Assembly (NCBI GenBank): GCA_030681645.1
Contig: JAUXRX010000056.1
Coordinates: 124,001 to 188,000, forward strand
Direction: 5' to 3'
Length of the DNA stretch: 64,000 nt
DNA from: Archangium sp.
GTDB lineage: Bacteria > Myxococcota > Myxococcia > Myxococcales > Myxococcaceae
Part shown: piece after piece, positions 18,078-27,101 of the stretch
Position numbering within the stretch: the first letter of the stretch is position 1
Layout: the number at the start of each line of letters is the position of its first letter
The notes under the pieces: generated by a model
Told to the model about the DNA's origin: nothing
Seen by the model: the letters and a program-made list of their open reading frames with translations, nothing else
The model's database searches: none
Program-made: the position numbers and the translations under genes

Positions 18078-18554
18078 ATGGCGAAGCGTTACTGGCTGAT
18101 CAAGAGCGAACCCGGGGTCTACTCCATCGCAGATCTCGAGCAGGACGGCAGCAGCGGCTGGGAAGGCGTGCGCAACTACCAGGCCCGCAACTCGATGCGC
18201 GACGAGATGAAAGAAGGCGACCTCGTCCTCTACTACCACTCCAACGCCGACCCCTCGGGCGTGGCGGGCCTGGCGAAGGTGCACGGCGCCCCGGTGCCGG
18301 ACCCCTCGCAGTTCGACAAGAAGAGCGAGTACTACGACGCGGGCAGCAGCAAGGCCGAGCCGCGGTGGATGATGGCTCGCTTCGCGTTCGTCGAGCGCTT
18401 CGCGCACGTGGTGCCGCTCGAGGTGCTCAAGGCTGACAAGTCGCTCACGGGCATGGCGTTGCTGCAGAAGGGCCAGCGGCTCTCGGTGCAGCCGGTGACG
18501 GCCGAGCACTTCGCGCGCGTGCTCGAGCTGGCGGGGGCGAAGACGAAGCCTTGA
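18078..18554 (+). CDS. EVE-domain protein
   Basis: 158 residues from ATG 18078 (MAKRYWLIKSEP). EVE/PUA-like signatures are clear: YWLIKSEPGVYSIADLE, WEGVRNYQARNSMRDEMKEG and DLVLYYHSNADPSGVAGLAKV. This domain binds modified bases in nucleic acids (thymocyte nuclear protein 1 family), and in bacteria it often occurs in or near systems that recognise modified DNA or RNA. Here no restriction or defence gene is adjacent, so a housekeeping role is more likely. Confidence 0.9.
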   Translation: MAKRYWLIKSEPGVYSIADLEQDGSSGWEGVRNYQARNSMRDEMKEGDLVLYYHSNADPSGVAGLAKVHGAPVPDPSQFDKKSEYYDAGSSKAEPRWMMARFAFVERFAHVVPLEVLKADKSLTGMALLQKGQRLSVQPVTAEHFARVLELAGAKTKP

Positions 18555-18560
18555 GAAGGT

Positions 18561-19358
18561 CTACTTCGCCGGCGGTTGGTACCAGCCACCGCCGAGCGGC
18601 TCGCCGTGGGTGCTCATCTCGGTGGCTCCGAAGCCGAGGTAGCCCTTCGCCCCTACCGACGCGCGCAGGCGGCGCTGCACCTGCTGCCGGTCGTTCTCGT
18701 CGAAGTAGATGAGCACGTTGCGGCACATCACCAGGTCGCAGTCCTTCGGGCCCGGGAGGGGGCTGAGCAGGTTGTCGACGCGCCACTCGATGCGCCGCCG
18801 CAACGAGTCCTTGATTCGGTAGGTGAGAGGCTGCTGCTCGAAGTAGCGAATGAGCCTGGACGCCCCCAGCCCTCGGTTGACCTCGAGCTGGGTGAAGGCG
18901 CCCTCGCGGGCCTTCTCGAGGGCGATCTCCGAGATGTCGGTGGCGACGATCTGCGTGCCCGCCGCCCCCTCGGGCCAGAGTTCCTCGAGCAGCATCGCCA
19001 GCGAGTACGGCTCCTGGCCGGTGGAGCACGCGGCCGACCACACCCGCAGCGAGGTGCGCCCCGCGGCTCTCAACCCGGGGATGATTCGATCTTCCAACAT
19101 CTTCCAGAAGGGCCGGTCGCGGAAGAACGTCGTCTCGTGCGTCGTCATCGCGTCGACCACCGCGCGGCGGAGCCTGTCTTCTGCCGAGGCGGAACAGGCC
19201 GTGGCGACGAACGCCTCCACCGAGGGAAAGCTGAAGTCGCGGGCGAGCGGGCCCAGGCGCGCGTCGAGCAGGTAGTGCTGGTCTTCGGCGAGCATCACCC
19301 CGCAGCGGCTGCGCATGAAGGTGCGCACCGCGCCCCAGGCCGGCGAGGGGTCACTCAT
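18561..19358 (-). CDS. cheR: Chemoreceptor methyltransferase CheR
   Basis: 265 residues. The N-terminal helical domain and a Rossmann methyltransferase domain are both present: TTHETTFFRDRPFW, then SAM motif I RVWSAACSTGQEPYSLAMLL, IVATDISEIALEKA, DLVMCRNVLIYF and GYLGFGATEM. CheR methylates glutamates on chemoreceptors for adaptation, and here would act on the globin receptor of the same operon. It is the last of seven genes, and its ATG overlaps the cheY end by 8 bp. Confidence 0.95.
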   Translation of the reverse strand: MSDPSPAWGAVRTFMRSRCGVMLAEDQHYLLDARLGPLARDFSFPSVEAFVATACSASAEDRLRRAVVDAMTTHETTFFRDRPFWKMLEDRIIPGLRAAGRTSLRVWSAACSTGQEPYSLAMLLEELWPEGAAGTQIVATDISEIALEKAREGAFTQLEVNRGLGASRLIRYFEQQPLTYRIKDSLRRRIEWRVDNLLSPLPGPKDCDLVMCRNVLIYFDENDRQQVQRRLRASVGAKGYLGFGATEMSTHGEPLGGGWYQPPAK

Positions 19359-19716
19359 TGGCGACCTCGTCGACGCGCTCGGCGAGGGCCTCGGGGGAAT
19401 ACGGCTTCATCAACACGTCGTTCGCCCCTGCTGACATCGCCACGTCGATCGCGTCGATGGTCGCTTCCGAGGTGATCATCAGCACCGGCACGCCGCCGTA
19501 GCGCGCGTGCTTGCGAATGCGCCGCACCAGCTCGATGCCGTCCATCACCGGCATGTGCCAATCGGTGAGCACCAGGTCGCAGGCGGTCATGCCCTCGAGC
19601 TGCTCGAGCGCCTCCTGTCCGTTGCCGGCCGTGCGCACCTCCCAGCTGGCCTGCTCGAGGGCCTTTCGGTGAATGTGGCGGAGCGCCAGCGAGTCGTCGA
19701 CGACGAGGGCGATCAA
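19351..19716 (-). CDS. cheY: Single-domain response regulator (CheY-like)
   Basis: 121 residues from TTG 19716, which overlaps the cheW stop (TTGA). It is a complete receiver domain: acidic pair in LVVDDSLALR, phospho-acceptor D52 in LVLTDWHMPVMDG, T/S switch in LMITSEAT and K104 in DVLMKPYSPEA. There is no output domain, so it acts by protein contact, as expected for a CheA target. No other start fits, because upstream codons in this frame lie inside cheW. Confidence 0.93.
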   Translation of the reverse strand: MIALVVDDSLALRHIHRKALEQASWEVRTAGNGQEALEQLEGMTACDLVLTDWHMPVMDGIELVRRIRKHARYGGVPVLMITSEATIDAIDVAMSAGANDVLMKPYSPEALAERVDEVANE

Positions 19717-20177
19717 GCAGCACCTCCCGCGCGAGCCGTGTCTTCGCCGAGCGCCTCGACGTCGAGGCCCAGCACCATGTGTCCGTCGATGGGGCAGATG
19801 GCTCGCACGAAGGCGCGATGACTCTGCTCGAGCGTCTCGGGCGTGGGCCTCCACCGCTCGGGAGGCAGCTCGAGCACGTCGTGGATGTCGTCGACCACCA
19901 CGCTGAACTGGGAACCTCCCGCGGTGACCACCAGCAGCTTGGTGGTCTGCCCCTCGGCCCGGGCGGGGAAGTGCAACCGTCGCCTCAGGTCGATGGCGCT
20001 GATGATCTGCCCGCGCAGGTTGAGCAGCCCCACGATGTGCTCCGGGGCGCGGGGCACCGGCGTGAGCGGCTGCTGCATCAGCACCTCCTGCACGTTCTCC
20101 ACCTCGAGGGCGAACATCTCGCCGGCGAGAATGAAGGTGGCCCACTTGCCGCTCGCGCCTTCTCTCATTGCGTTCAT
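19713..20177 (-). CDS. cheW: CheW coupling protein
   Basis: 154 residues. The CheW SH3-like fold is visible: KWATFILAGEMFALEVENVQ, VPRAPEHIVGLLNLRGQIIS, IDLRRRLHFP and FSVVVDDIHDVLEL. It links the chemoreceptor to CheA. Its ATG overlaps the cheA stop (ATGA at 20177-20174) and its stop overlaps the cheY TTG. Confidence 0.95.
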   Translation of the reverse strand: MNAMREGASGKWATFILAGEMFALEVENVQEVLMQQPLTPVPRAPEHIVGLLNLRGQIISAIDLRRRLHFPARAEGQTTKLLVVTAGGSQFSVVVDDIHDVLELPPERWRPTPETLEQSHRAFVRAICPIDGHMVLGLDVEALGEDTARAGGAA

Positions 20178-22780
20178 GCTGCCCTCGCCTTCGGTTGACC
20201 GTGATCGGAGCCCCTCCGGCGCTGGCCGGAGGTCAGCTCTTCCATCTTCCGCGCCACCTCGTCGCGATCGAGCTTGGTCACCCAGCCCGCGGCGCCGGCC
20301 TCGAGCACCTGGGCGCGCCGCGCGTCGCCCTCGCCAGGCCCCCAGAAGAGCACCGGCACGCCGCCCTGCTCGCGCTTGAGCGCCTCGACGAAGCCATCGG
20401 TGGTGCCCTCGAGCTCGCTGTCGAGCACCACCGCGGCGATCGACCCCGCCCTGGCGGCCTTGAAGGCCCGCTGGAGCGCGTCGAGCGAAGCGACCTCCTT
20501 CACGTCGAAGCCCTTCGTGCGCAGGTGCCCGCACACGGCCGCGCGCAGCGCGTTCGCCGCGTCGGCCACCAGCACCACGGGCCGCGTGGCATCGCCGCGC
20601 CGGCGGTCGGCGATCAGGTCTGGCACCCGGGCCCGCACGATCCCGAAGGCGTCGAGGATGAGCGTGGTCCGCCCGAAGGCGACCACCTTCCCCTGGGTGA
20701 ACGGCTCTGCCGCGTGGAAGGACTCGTCGGTCAGCTCCACCGTGGTCACGTCGAGGATCTCGTCGACGGCGAGCGCCACCACCCGCCCGAAGTCGAACAC
20801 GAGCAGCTGCTGGTCATCACGGCGCACCGCCTCGCCCAGGGGGAGCACCTGTTCGGGGCGCACCACGGGCATGAGGTGGTTGCGGTACTGAACGACCTCG
20901 CTGCCGGCGACCTGCTCGATGGCGCTCTGGCGCACCCGCTCGAGCCGCGTGACCATGCTCAGCGGCACCGCGCAGGGCACGCCTCCGCCCACGGTGAAGA
21001 CCAGCAGCGTCTGGGTGGAGCCCGCGTCGCCCCTCGGCCGGGCCACGGTCTCGCGCCTGGTGGTGACGCTCAACCCCGCCAACGCGGCCAGGCCCGCGAT
21101 CTCGAGGATGAGCGCCACGCCGCCGTCGCCGAGCACGGTGGCGCCCGCGTAGCAGCTCAGCCGCTTGAGGGACCCGTGCAGCGGCTTGATCACGATCTCT
21201 TCGGTGTCGTGGATGCCGTCGACGACCAGGCCGTAGCGGCAGGGGCCCGCCTCCACCACCACGATGTCCACGCCGTCCCTGGCGGCGTCGCTGCGCCCCG
21301 TGGTTCCCAGCGCGCCGGCGAGATCGACGAGCGGAAGAATTTCACCGCGCAGCCGGTACACCGGGGATCCACGCACCCGCTCGATGGACCTCGAGACCTG
21401 ATCAGGCTGAAGGTGGACCAGCTCGGTGAGGTTGACCTGGGGAATGGCGAAGCGCTGCTCGCCGCTGCGCACCATCAGCGCGGGGATGATGGCCAGGGTG
21501 AGCGGCATCTTCATGCGCAGCACGGTGCCGCGGCCCACCACGGAATCGATCTCCACCTGGCCACCGGCGCGTTCCACCTGGGTGCGCACCACGTCCATGC
21601 CCACGCCACGCCCGGAGATCTGCGTCACCTGCTCGGCGGTGCTGAACCCGGGGCGGAAGATGAGCTCGACGGCTTCCCGCTCGCCCAGCCGCCCCGCCTC
21701 TGCGGCCGAGATGAGGCCCTTGCGCAGCGCGTGCGCGGTCATCTTCTTCGGGTCGATGCCCCGGCCGTCATCGGCGATCTCGATCGTCACCGTGCCGGCC
21801 TCGTGAAAGGCGCGCACCGAGAGCATGCCCGCCTCGGGCTTGCCGGCGGCCAGGCGCTCGGCGGGGGCCTCGATGCCGTGGTCGATGGAGTTGCGCACCG
21901 CGTGCATCACCGGGTCGCGGATCGCCTCGACCACCGCCTTGTCGATCTCGGTCGCGGTGCCGTCGACCGTGCACGACACCCGCTTGGCCGTCGCCTGCGA
22001 GAGGTCGCGCACCTGGCGGGGGATCTTCTCGAACACGCGCGCCACCGGCTGCATGCGCGTCTTCATGATCTGTTCCTGCATCTCGGACGTGACCAGGCTC
22101 AGCCGCTGGCAGACCGCCTGGCCGTTGGTGTCGCGGCTCGCCTTGAGGATCTGCACGATCTGGTTGCGGGCCAGCACCAGCTCGCCCATCAGGTTCATCA
22201 GCCGGTCGAGCACGCCCACGCTCACCCGCACCGTCCCGTCGGCGCTCTCGGCGCGGGGCCGCCTGGTGTCTTCCGCGGGCGCTTCCTTCTCGGGTGGTGG
22301 TGCAGAAGGCAGGGGGACGAAGACCTGGGCAGGCTCGACCAGAACGGGCACCGGGCCGACGGGCTGATCGACGGCGGCCACCTGCGCCTCGAGCCGCGCC
22401 ACCAGGGCCTCGATGGGGTCGGGGCCCTCGTCGGCCTCGTTGCGAACGCGCTCCACCATTCGGCGAAGCAGGTCGACCACCACCAGCATGTGGCTGAAGT
22501 GCTCGGGCTTCGCCTTCGACGGGTCCTCGCGCAGCTTCGAGAGCAGGTCCTCACCGGCGTGCGACAGCGCGAGAATCTTCGGCAACGAAAGGTAGCCCGA
22601 GGTGCCCTTGATGGTGTGGACGTCGCGGAACACCTGGGTGAACAGGTCGCTGGCCGGTTGGCCCCTTTCCGCCTCGAGCAACAACCGCTCGACCCGGGCC
22701 AGCCCCTCGAGTGACTCCTCGATGAAGATGCCGAGCACCTCTTGATCGCGCTCGGGTGCCGCTGTGCTGGTGTCGCTCAT
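20174..22780 (-). CDS. cheA: Hybrid CheA histidine kinase with two CheW-like domains and a receiver-like tail
   Basis: 868 residues from ATG 22780, which overlaps the cheB stop. Order: HPt domain (phospho-His55 in DVHTIKGTSG), acidic/proline linker, dimerisation helices (LDRLMNLMGELVLARNQIV), ATPase with N box HAVRNSIDHGIE, G1 IADDGRGIDP and G2 SGRGVGMDVVR, a first CheW-like domain (QRFAIPQVNLTELV), a second one (LVFTVGGGVPCAVPLSMV) and a C-terminal receiver-like domain (VVLVADAANALRAAV; VVLDSELEGTTDG; WVTKLDR). The receiver lacks one acidic-pair residue (AD instead of DD) but keeps the Asp and Lys. FrzE of Myxococcus is a related CheA-receiver fusion. Confidence 0.95.
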   Translation of the reverse strand: MSDTSTAAPERDQEVLGIFIEESLEGLARVERLLLEAERGQPASDLFTQVFRDVHTIKGTSGYLSLPKILALSHAGEDLLSKLREDPSKAKPEHFSHMLVVVDLLRRMVERVRNEADEGPDPIEALVARLEAQVAAVDQPVGPVPVLVEPAQVFVPLPSAPPPEKEAPAEDTRRPRAESADGTVRVSVGVLDRLMNLMGELVLARNQIVQILKASRDTNGQAVCQRLSLVTSEMQEQIMKTRMQPVARVFEKIPRQVRDLSQATAKRVSCTVDGTATEIDKAVVEAIRDPVMHAVRNSIDHGIEAPAERLAAGKPEAGMLSVRAFHEAGTVTIEIADDGRGIDPKKMTAHALRKGLISAAEAGRLGEREAVELIFRPGFSTAEQVTQISGRGVGMDVVRTQVERAGGQVEIDSVVGRGTVLRMKMPLTLAIIPALMVRSGEQRFAIPQVNLTELVHLQPDQVSRSIERVRGSPVYRLRGEILPLVDLAGALGTTGRSDAARDGVDIVVVEAGPCRYGLVVDGIHDTEEIVIKPLHGSLKRLSCYAGATVLGDGGVALILEIAGLAALAGLSVTTRRETVARPRGDAGSTQTLLVFTVGGGVPCAVPLSMVTRLERVRQSAIEQVAGSEVVQYRNHLMPVVRPEQVLPLGEAVRRDDQQLLVFDFGRVVALAVDEILDVTTVELTDESFHAAEPFTQGKVVAFGRTTLILDAFGIVRARVPDLIADRRRGDATRPVVLVADAANALRAAVCGHLRTKGFDVKEVASLDALQRAFKAARAGSIAAVVLDSELEGTTDGFVEALKREQGGVPVLFWGPGEGDARRAQVLEAGAAGWVTKLDRDEVARKMEELTSGQRRRGSDHGQPKARAA

Positions 22781-23841
22781 GGCGTGCCGTCCTTGTGGTC
22801 CGTTCGGGTCCAACCCATCACGACCTTCGAGAGTTCACTGCGAGGCGCGACCAGGCAGGCGGCGCCGCGGTCCACCACCGAGCGGGGCATGCTCCACACC
22901 ACGCTGGTCGCCTCGTCCTGCACCACCACGGGCGCGCCGGCCGCGCGCAGCGCCTGCGCCCCCGCACCGCCATCGTGGCCCATGCCAGTCATCACCACGC
23001 CGAGCGTGGCCGGCCCGCACACCGCGGCCACCGAACGGAAGAACGGGTCGACCGCGGGCCGGCAGAAGTGCTCTTCGGGCCCCGTGTCGTGGTGCAAGGT
23101 GAGGCGCCCGTGCGTGCGCCGCACCACCAGGTGCTTGCCATGGCCCGCGAGGTAGAAGTGACCGCGAAGCACGGGCTCGCCATCGGCGGCGACCCTGCCT
23201 GGCCGGCCGCTCTTCGCCGCGAGCAGCTCGGCGAAGAAGGGAACGTGCGCCACCGGCATGTGCTGGACGATCACCACCGGCACGTCGAAGGAAGCCGGAA
23301 GCCCGCCGAGGAACTCCTGCAGCACCGGCGGGCCACCGGTGGAGGCTCCGACGGCGATCAGCTCTCGCGTCGCTGCCCGCACCTCGCCTGCAGAGAGCGC
23401 AGCCGTGACGGAGGGCGCGCGCTCGACCTTGACCGCCGCGTTCAGCACGTGCGCCAGTTGGTTCCTGAGCGCGTCCACCGCGCCGGGGCCGAAGGGCTTG
23501 AGGATCAACGCGGCCGCGCCGGTGAGCAACGCGTCGACCTCGGTGCGCGCGCCCGCCGCCTGGCCCGCGGTGACGAGGATGGTGATCAGCCGCGGGTGAC
23601 GGCGGCGGGTCCATTCCAGCAGCTCGAGGCCACTCTCCTCGGAGAGGTTCACGTCGAGCGTCACCACGTCGACGCCGCCCTGCTCGATCCGGCGGCGCGC
23701 CGCGGCCACGCTGCCCGCGAGCCCCACCACCTCCACGCCCGGTATCGACGCGAGGATCTTGCTCAGCACGTGGCGATAGCTGGCGGCGTCGTCCACCACC
23801 AGGACCCGCGCGACCCGCGGTGGCACCAGGGGCGCGTTCAT
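22777..23841 (-). CDS. cheB: Chemoreceptor methylesterase CheB
   Basis: 354 residues from ATG 23841, which overlaps the MFS stop (ATGA). Receiver domain: RVLVVDDAASYRHVL, D63 in VVTLDVNLSEESG, K115 in ALILKPFG. The esterase domain has the catalytic triad at S167 (VGASTGGPPV), H194 (VQHMPVAHV) and D290 (MTGMGHDGG). It demethylates or deamidates chemoreceptors. The position downstream of an MFS transporter gene inside the operon is atypical. Confidence 0.95.
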   Translation of the reverse strand: MNAPLVPPRVARVLVVDDAASYRHVLSKILASIPGVEVVGLAGSVAAARRRIEQGGVDVVTLDVNLSEESGLELLEWTRRRHPRLITILVTAGQAAGARTEVDALLTGAAALILKPFGPGAVDALRNQLAHVLNAAVKVERAPSVTAALSAGEVRAATRELIAVGASTGGPPVLQEFLGGLPASFDVPVVIVQHMPVAHVPFFAELLAAKSGRPGRVAADGEPVLRGHFYLAGHGKHLVVRRTHGRLTLHHDTGPEEHFCRPAVDPFFRSVAAVCGPATLGVVMTGMGHDGGAGAQALRAAGAPVVVQDEATSVVWSMPRSVVDRGAACLVAPRSELSKVVMGWTRTDHKDGTP

Positions 23842-25019
23842 CGCGACTCCAGCGGGGCCTGGCCCCGCACCAGCCGCAGCAGGGCCGGGCCCGAGAGCGC
23901 CAGCACCACCCACTGCGTGAGGCCAGCCACCAGGAAGACTGCCGCCGCCGCCGCGCCGCGCGTCCACCCGCCGTGCATCAACCCCGCGCTCAGGACGCCC
24001 GCCAGCGCCGTGCCCAACATCATGCCCAGGGTGCCCGCGCCGTTGATCAACCCCATCGCGGTCGCGCGCTGTGCTTCGGGCACCGGCTGGCTCGCGAGGC
24101 ACAGCGACGGGGTGTAGATGCAGCCCGAGGCCAGGCCCATCAGCGCGAGGGTGGGCCAGAGGCCGCCGGCACCCACGAAGCCGAGCGCCGCAAAGCCCCC
24201 GCCGAAGAGCGCCGCGCCGGCGCACAGCAGCAGCGCCGGTGACAGCCGGGCCGAGACGGCGCCCACGGTCCACGAGGACAGCGCGAAGCAGAGCAGGAAG
24301 AGGGAAAAGCCCGCGCCGACCTGGCGATCGTTCAGCCCGAGCGCCTGGTGCGCGTAGAGAGAGAAGGTGGTGACGAAGCAGCCCACCGCGAACCGCTCGG
24401 CGCCCACGAAGAGCGCGGGCACCCTCACCGCCCGCGCCGCCGAGCGCATGGACCCCGCGTCGCCCTTCCGTACAGGTGCGCCACCCTCGATGGTCAGGCA
24501 CCCCAGCGCGACCACGGCGGCGACGGCGCCCGCGGCCATGAACACGAAGGTGGCTCCACCTGAGAGAAGCACGGTGCCCACGGGCGCCCCCAGGGCGATG
24601 CCAGCCACCACCGCTGCCGCCATGCGCCCCATCGCTCCGCCGTGCGCCGACGGGCTCTGGCCACGCCGCGCCGAGCCCATCACGATCGAGAGGGCCCCCA
24701 CGCCCGCGGCGCCCTGCAGCGTGCGCAAGGTGAGCATCGCCCACAGCGGCAGCGGCAACAGGCACGCGAGCAGCAGCCCGGCGTCGAGCACGGACAACCC
24801 GGCCGCCAGCCCACGACGGGAACCGAGGCGATCGGCCAGCCGCGAGACGAGCGGCGCGCCCACCGCCGCCCCCAGCATGTTCACGCTGAAGAACGCGTGC
24901 AGCGCCCCGTCGGACCCGGGGAAGCGCGCGGCCAGGAACGGGCGCGCCGCCGGGATCAACAGCATGCCGGCCAGCACGTTGCCCAGCGCGAGCAGGGGCA
25001 TCAGGCTTCGGGACCGCAC
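23838..25019 (-). CDS. MFS transporter embedded in the chemotaxis operon (copy 1)
   Basis: 393 residues, twelve predicted membrane helices, no signal peptide. The MFS motif A-like loop is seen at GAPLVSRLADRLGSRRGLAAG. Later motifs are GALSIVMGSARR and PSLCLASQPVPEAQRATAMG, then NGAGTLGMMLGTALAG. It resembles DHA1-type efflux permeases; the substrate is unknown. It starts 4 bp after the chemoreceptor stop and overlaps cheB by four bases, so it is part of the operon and not a passenger. A close paralogue lies at 38515-39753; stretches such as VPALFVGAERFAVGCFVTTF are identical. Confidence 0.9.
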   Translation of the reverse strand: MRSRSLMPLLALGNVLAGMLLIPAARPFLAARFPGSDGALHAFFSVNMLGAAVGAPLVSRLADRLGSRRGLAAGLSVLDAGLLLACLLPLPLWAMLTLRTLQGAAGVGALSIVMGSARRGQSPSAHGGAMGRMAAAVVAGIALGAPVGTVLLSGGATFVFMAAGAVAAVVALGCLTIEGGAPVRKGDAGSMRSAARAVRVPALFVGAERFAVGCFVTTFSLYAHQALGLNDRQVGAGFSLFLLCFALSSWTVGAVSARLSPALLLCAGAALFGGGFAALGFVGAGGLWPTLALMGLASGCIYTPSLCLASQPVPEAQRATAMGLINGAGTLGMMLGTALAGVLSAGLMHGGWTRGAAAAAVFLVAGLTQWVVLALSGPALLRLVRGQAPLESR

Positions 25020-25023
25020 GGGC

Positions 25024-27057
25024 TCAGCTCACCTTCTTGAGGAGCGAGGCGAGGCCGGTAGCGAGCTCCTGCAGCGATCTCGCCGACGACTGGGTGGACG
25101 CCGCGTTGCGTTCGGCCTCTCGCGCCGCCTGGGCGACGCCGGTGATGTTGTCGACCACGTCCGTGACGCCCGTCGACGCCTCGGCCGAGTTCCGCGCGAT
25201 GTCGCGCACGGTGGCCGACTGCTCCTCGACCGACGCGGCGATCGACGACGCGTAGCCGTCGGCCTGCTGCATCACCTTCACGATCTCGGCGATGGCCGAG
25301 ACGCTCTTGGCGGTGTCGCTGAGCATCGCGTCGATCTGCTGGGAGATCTCCTCGGTGGCCCGCGCCGTCTCCTTCGCCAGTTCCTTCACCTCGTTGGCCA
25401 CCACCGCGAAGCCCTTGCCCGCCTCCCCCGCGCGCGCGGCCTCGATGGTGGCGTTGAGCGCGAGCAGGTTGGTCTGCTGCGCGATGGTGCTGATCACCTT
25501 GGTCACCTTGCCGATCGACGCCGAGCTCGCCTTGAGCGCCTGCACGGTGGTGTCGGCCGACATGGCCAGATCGCGGCCCTGGCGCGAGATGCGCGCGGAG
25601 TCGGCGGCGTTGCTGGCGATCTCCCGCACCGTGGCCGACAGCTCCTCGGCGGCCGCGGCGACCGAGGCGACGTTGCTCTTCATCTGCTGTGCGGTGGTGC
25701 TGACGCGCGCCGACTGGGCGGCGGTCTCGGTGGCGCCGGCGGCGAGCTGATCGGCGACCTCCGACAGCGACCCCGACGCCCCGAGCAGCTTCGTCGACGT
25801 GCTCTCGAGGTGCACCGCGGTCTGCTTCTCGCGCTCTTCCATCGCGACGCGCTCGGTGACGATCTCCCAGGTGAGCGCCGGCCCCACGAAGACGCCGGCC
25901 GAGTCGAAGAGCGGGTCGACCTTGAGGTCGGCGAGCTCGGGCCCGATCTTGATTCGCACGGAGTGAGGCAGGTTGCGCGCATCGGCGAGGATGCGGCGCT
26001 GGTGCGACGGGTTCTTGTGGAAGATGTCCACCGAGCTGCCCAGCACCTGCTCGGCCTTCACCGGGAGGTACCGCTCGAGCCTCTTGAGCAGCTCGAGGCT
26101 GCCCTTGTTCATGTAGCGGATGATCAGGTCGGTGCCGCACACCATGGTGGGCAGGCGCGAGGCCTCGACGATCGAGCGCATCTGCTCCATCTCGGCCTTC
26201 GCCTTCTTCTCGCGCTCCTCGGTGGCGGCGCGCTCGGTGATGATCTCCCACGCCAGCGCCGGGCCGATGTACGCACCTGAGCCGTCGCGCAGCGCGTACA
26301 CCTTGAGCTCGAGGGTCTCGGGGCCCACCTTGATCCGCGCGGTGTGAGGGAGGTTGGAGGGGTCGGCGAGCAGCTTGCGCTGGTGGGCGGGGTGCTTGTG
26401 GAAGACGTCGATGCTCGACCCGACGATCTTCGAGGCGCCGATGGGCAGGTGTGCGGCCAGCGACTCGAGCGCCTTGACCGCCGCGGGGTTCGCGTAGCGG
26501 ACGACGAAGTCGCGATCGCAGTACATCGTCGGGTTCGGCGAGTTCTCGACGATCGCCCGCAGCTGCTGTTCGCCGCGCGCCGCGGGCACCACGGCCTGGA
26601 GCGCGACCTTCATCCGCTCGGCCACCAGGCCGTAGGCGCGCACCCAGGCGCTCTCGGCCTGCGCCGACCAACGCGCCTGGTCGAACTCACGCAGCGTCGT
26701 CACCAGCGCGGCGCCCACCGCATCGAAGTGGGGCGCCTCGACGCCATAACCAGCGTGGGCGCGGCCGAGCGCGTCGACCGCGGCGTTCAGCTTGTCGGGC
26801 CGGCGCAGGTTGTTCACCACCACGGTGAGCGCGGCGAGCAGCTTGGCGCTCTGGTCACCCATGTCGCCGGGGAACAACGAGCGCACCGCCGGGTGGGCCG
26901 CGAAGAGGTTCTCGTAGAAGCGCTGGGCGAAGGCCGCGCCGCGAGGCGCGACACGCTCGAAGGAACGCTCGATGACCGCGAAGTCGTCGGTGCCGGAAGG
27001 GGCTGCAGACGCTCGGGTTGAACGGTTCGACTTCTCGCTGCGGGTGGTAGGCGCCAT
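25024..27057 (-). CDS. Soluble globin-PAS-PAS methyl-accepting chemoreceptor
   Basis: 677 residues with no membrane segment. Residues 25-155 are a flavohaemoglobin-like globin: RFYENLFAAHPAVRSLFP carries the B10 Tyr48, and DALGRAHAGYGVEAPHF carries the proximal His101. PAS domains at about 165-275 and 295-405 share DVFHKHPAHQRK and DIFHKNPSHQRR. Residues 420-677 are the MCP signalling coiled coil, with hairpin tip ISTIAQQTNLLALNATIEAA. It should bind haem and signal O2, NO or CO to CheA. The ATG at 27057 has GAGAGA upstream and an FNR-type box 31 bp away. It is the first gene of the che operon. Confidence 0.93.
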   Translation of the reverse strand: MAPTTRSEKSNRSTRASAAPSGTDDFAVIERSFERVAPRGAAFAQRFYENLFAAHPAVRSLFPGDMGDQSAKLLAALTVVVNNLRRPDKLNAAVDALGRAHAGYGVEAPHFDAVGAALVTTLREFDQARWSAQAESAWVRAYGLVAERMKVALQAVVPAARGEQQLRAIVENSPNPTMYCDRDFVVRYANPAAVKALESLAAHLPIGASKIVGSSIDVFHKHPAHQRKLLADPSNLPHTARIKVGPETLELKVYALRDGSGAYIGPALAWEIITERAATEEREKKAKAEMEQMRSIVEASRLPTMVCGTDLIIRYMNKGSLELLKRLERYLPVKAEQVLGSSVDIFHKNPSHQRRILADARNLPHSVRIKIGPELADLKVDPLFDSAGVFVGPALTWEIVTERVAMEEREKQTAVHLESTSTKLLGASGSLSEVADQLAAGATETAAQSARVSTTAQQMKSNVASVAAAAEELSATVREIASNAADSARISRQGRDLAMSADTTVQALKASSASIGKVTKVISTIAQQTNLLALNATIEAARAGEAGKGFAVVANEVKELAKETARATEEISQQIDAMLSDTAKSVSAIAEIVKVMQQADGYASSIAASVEEQSATVRDIARNSAEASTGVTDVVDNITGVAQAAREAERNAASTQSSARSLQELATGLASLLKKVS

Positions 27058-27087
27058 GGATGTGTCTCTCGGGTGTGTGGGTTGGTG

Positions 27088-27101
27088 TTGATCCAGATCA
27101 A
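27088..27101. promoter_or_regulatory. FNR/CRP-type binding site
   Basis: TTGATCCAGATCAA is a perfect match to the FNR/Anr/Dnr consensus TTGAT-N4-ATCAA. It lies 31 bp upstream of the chemoreceptor ATG. Its centre is about 38 nt from that ATG, too close for ordinary -41.5 activation of a transcript that includes the ribosome site. It may therefore repress the che operon, or activate the divergent kinase gene, whose start is 179 bp away. The match is seen directly; the function is inferred. Confidence 0.7.

Noticed and set aside
20168..22714. 848-codon open frame on the plus strand
   Set aside because: It is the complement of cheA, whose motifs are unmistakable; the antisense product is low-complexity and without motifs.
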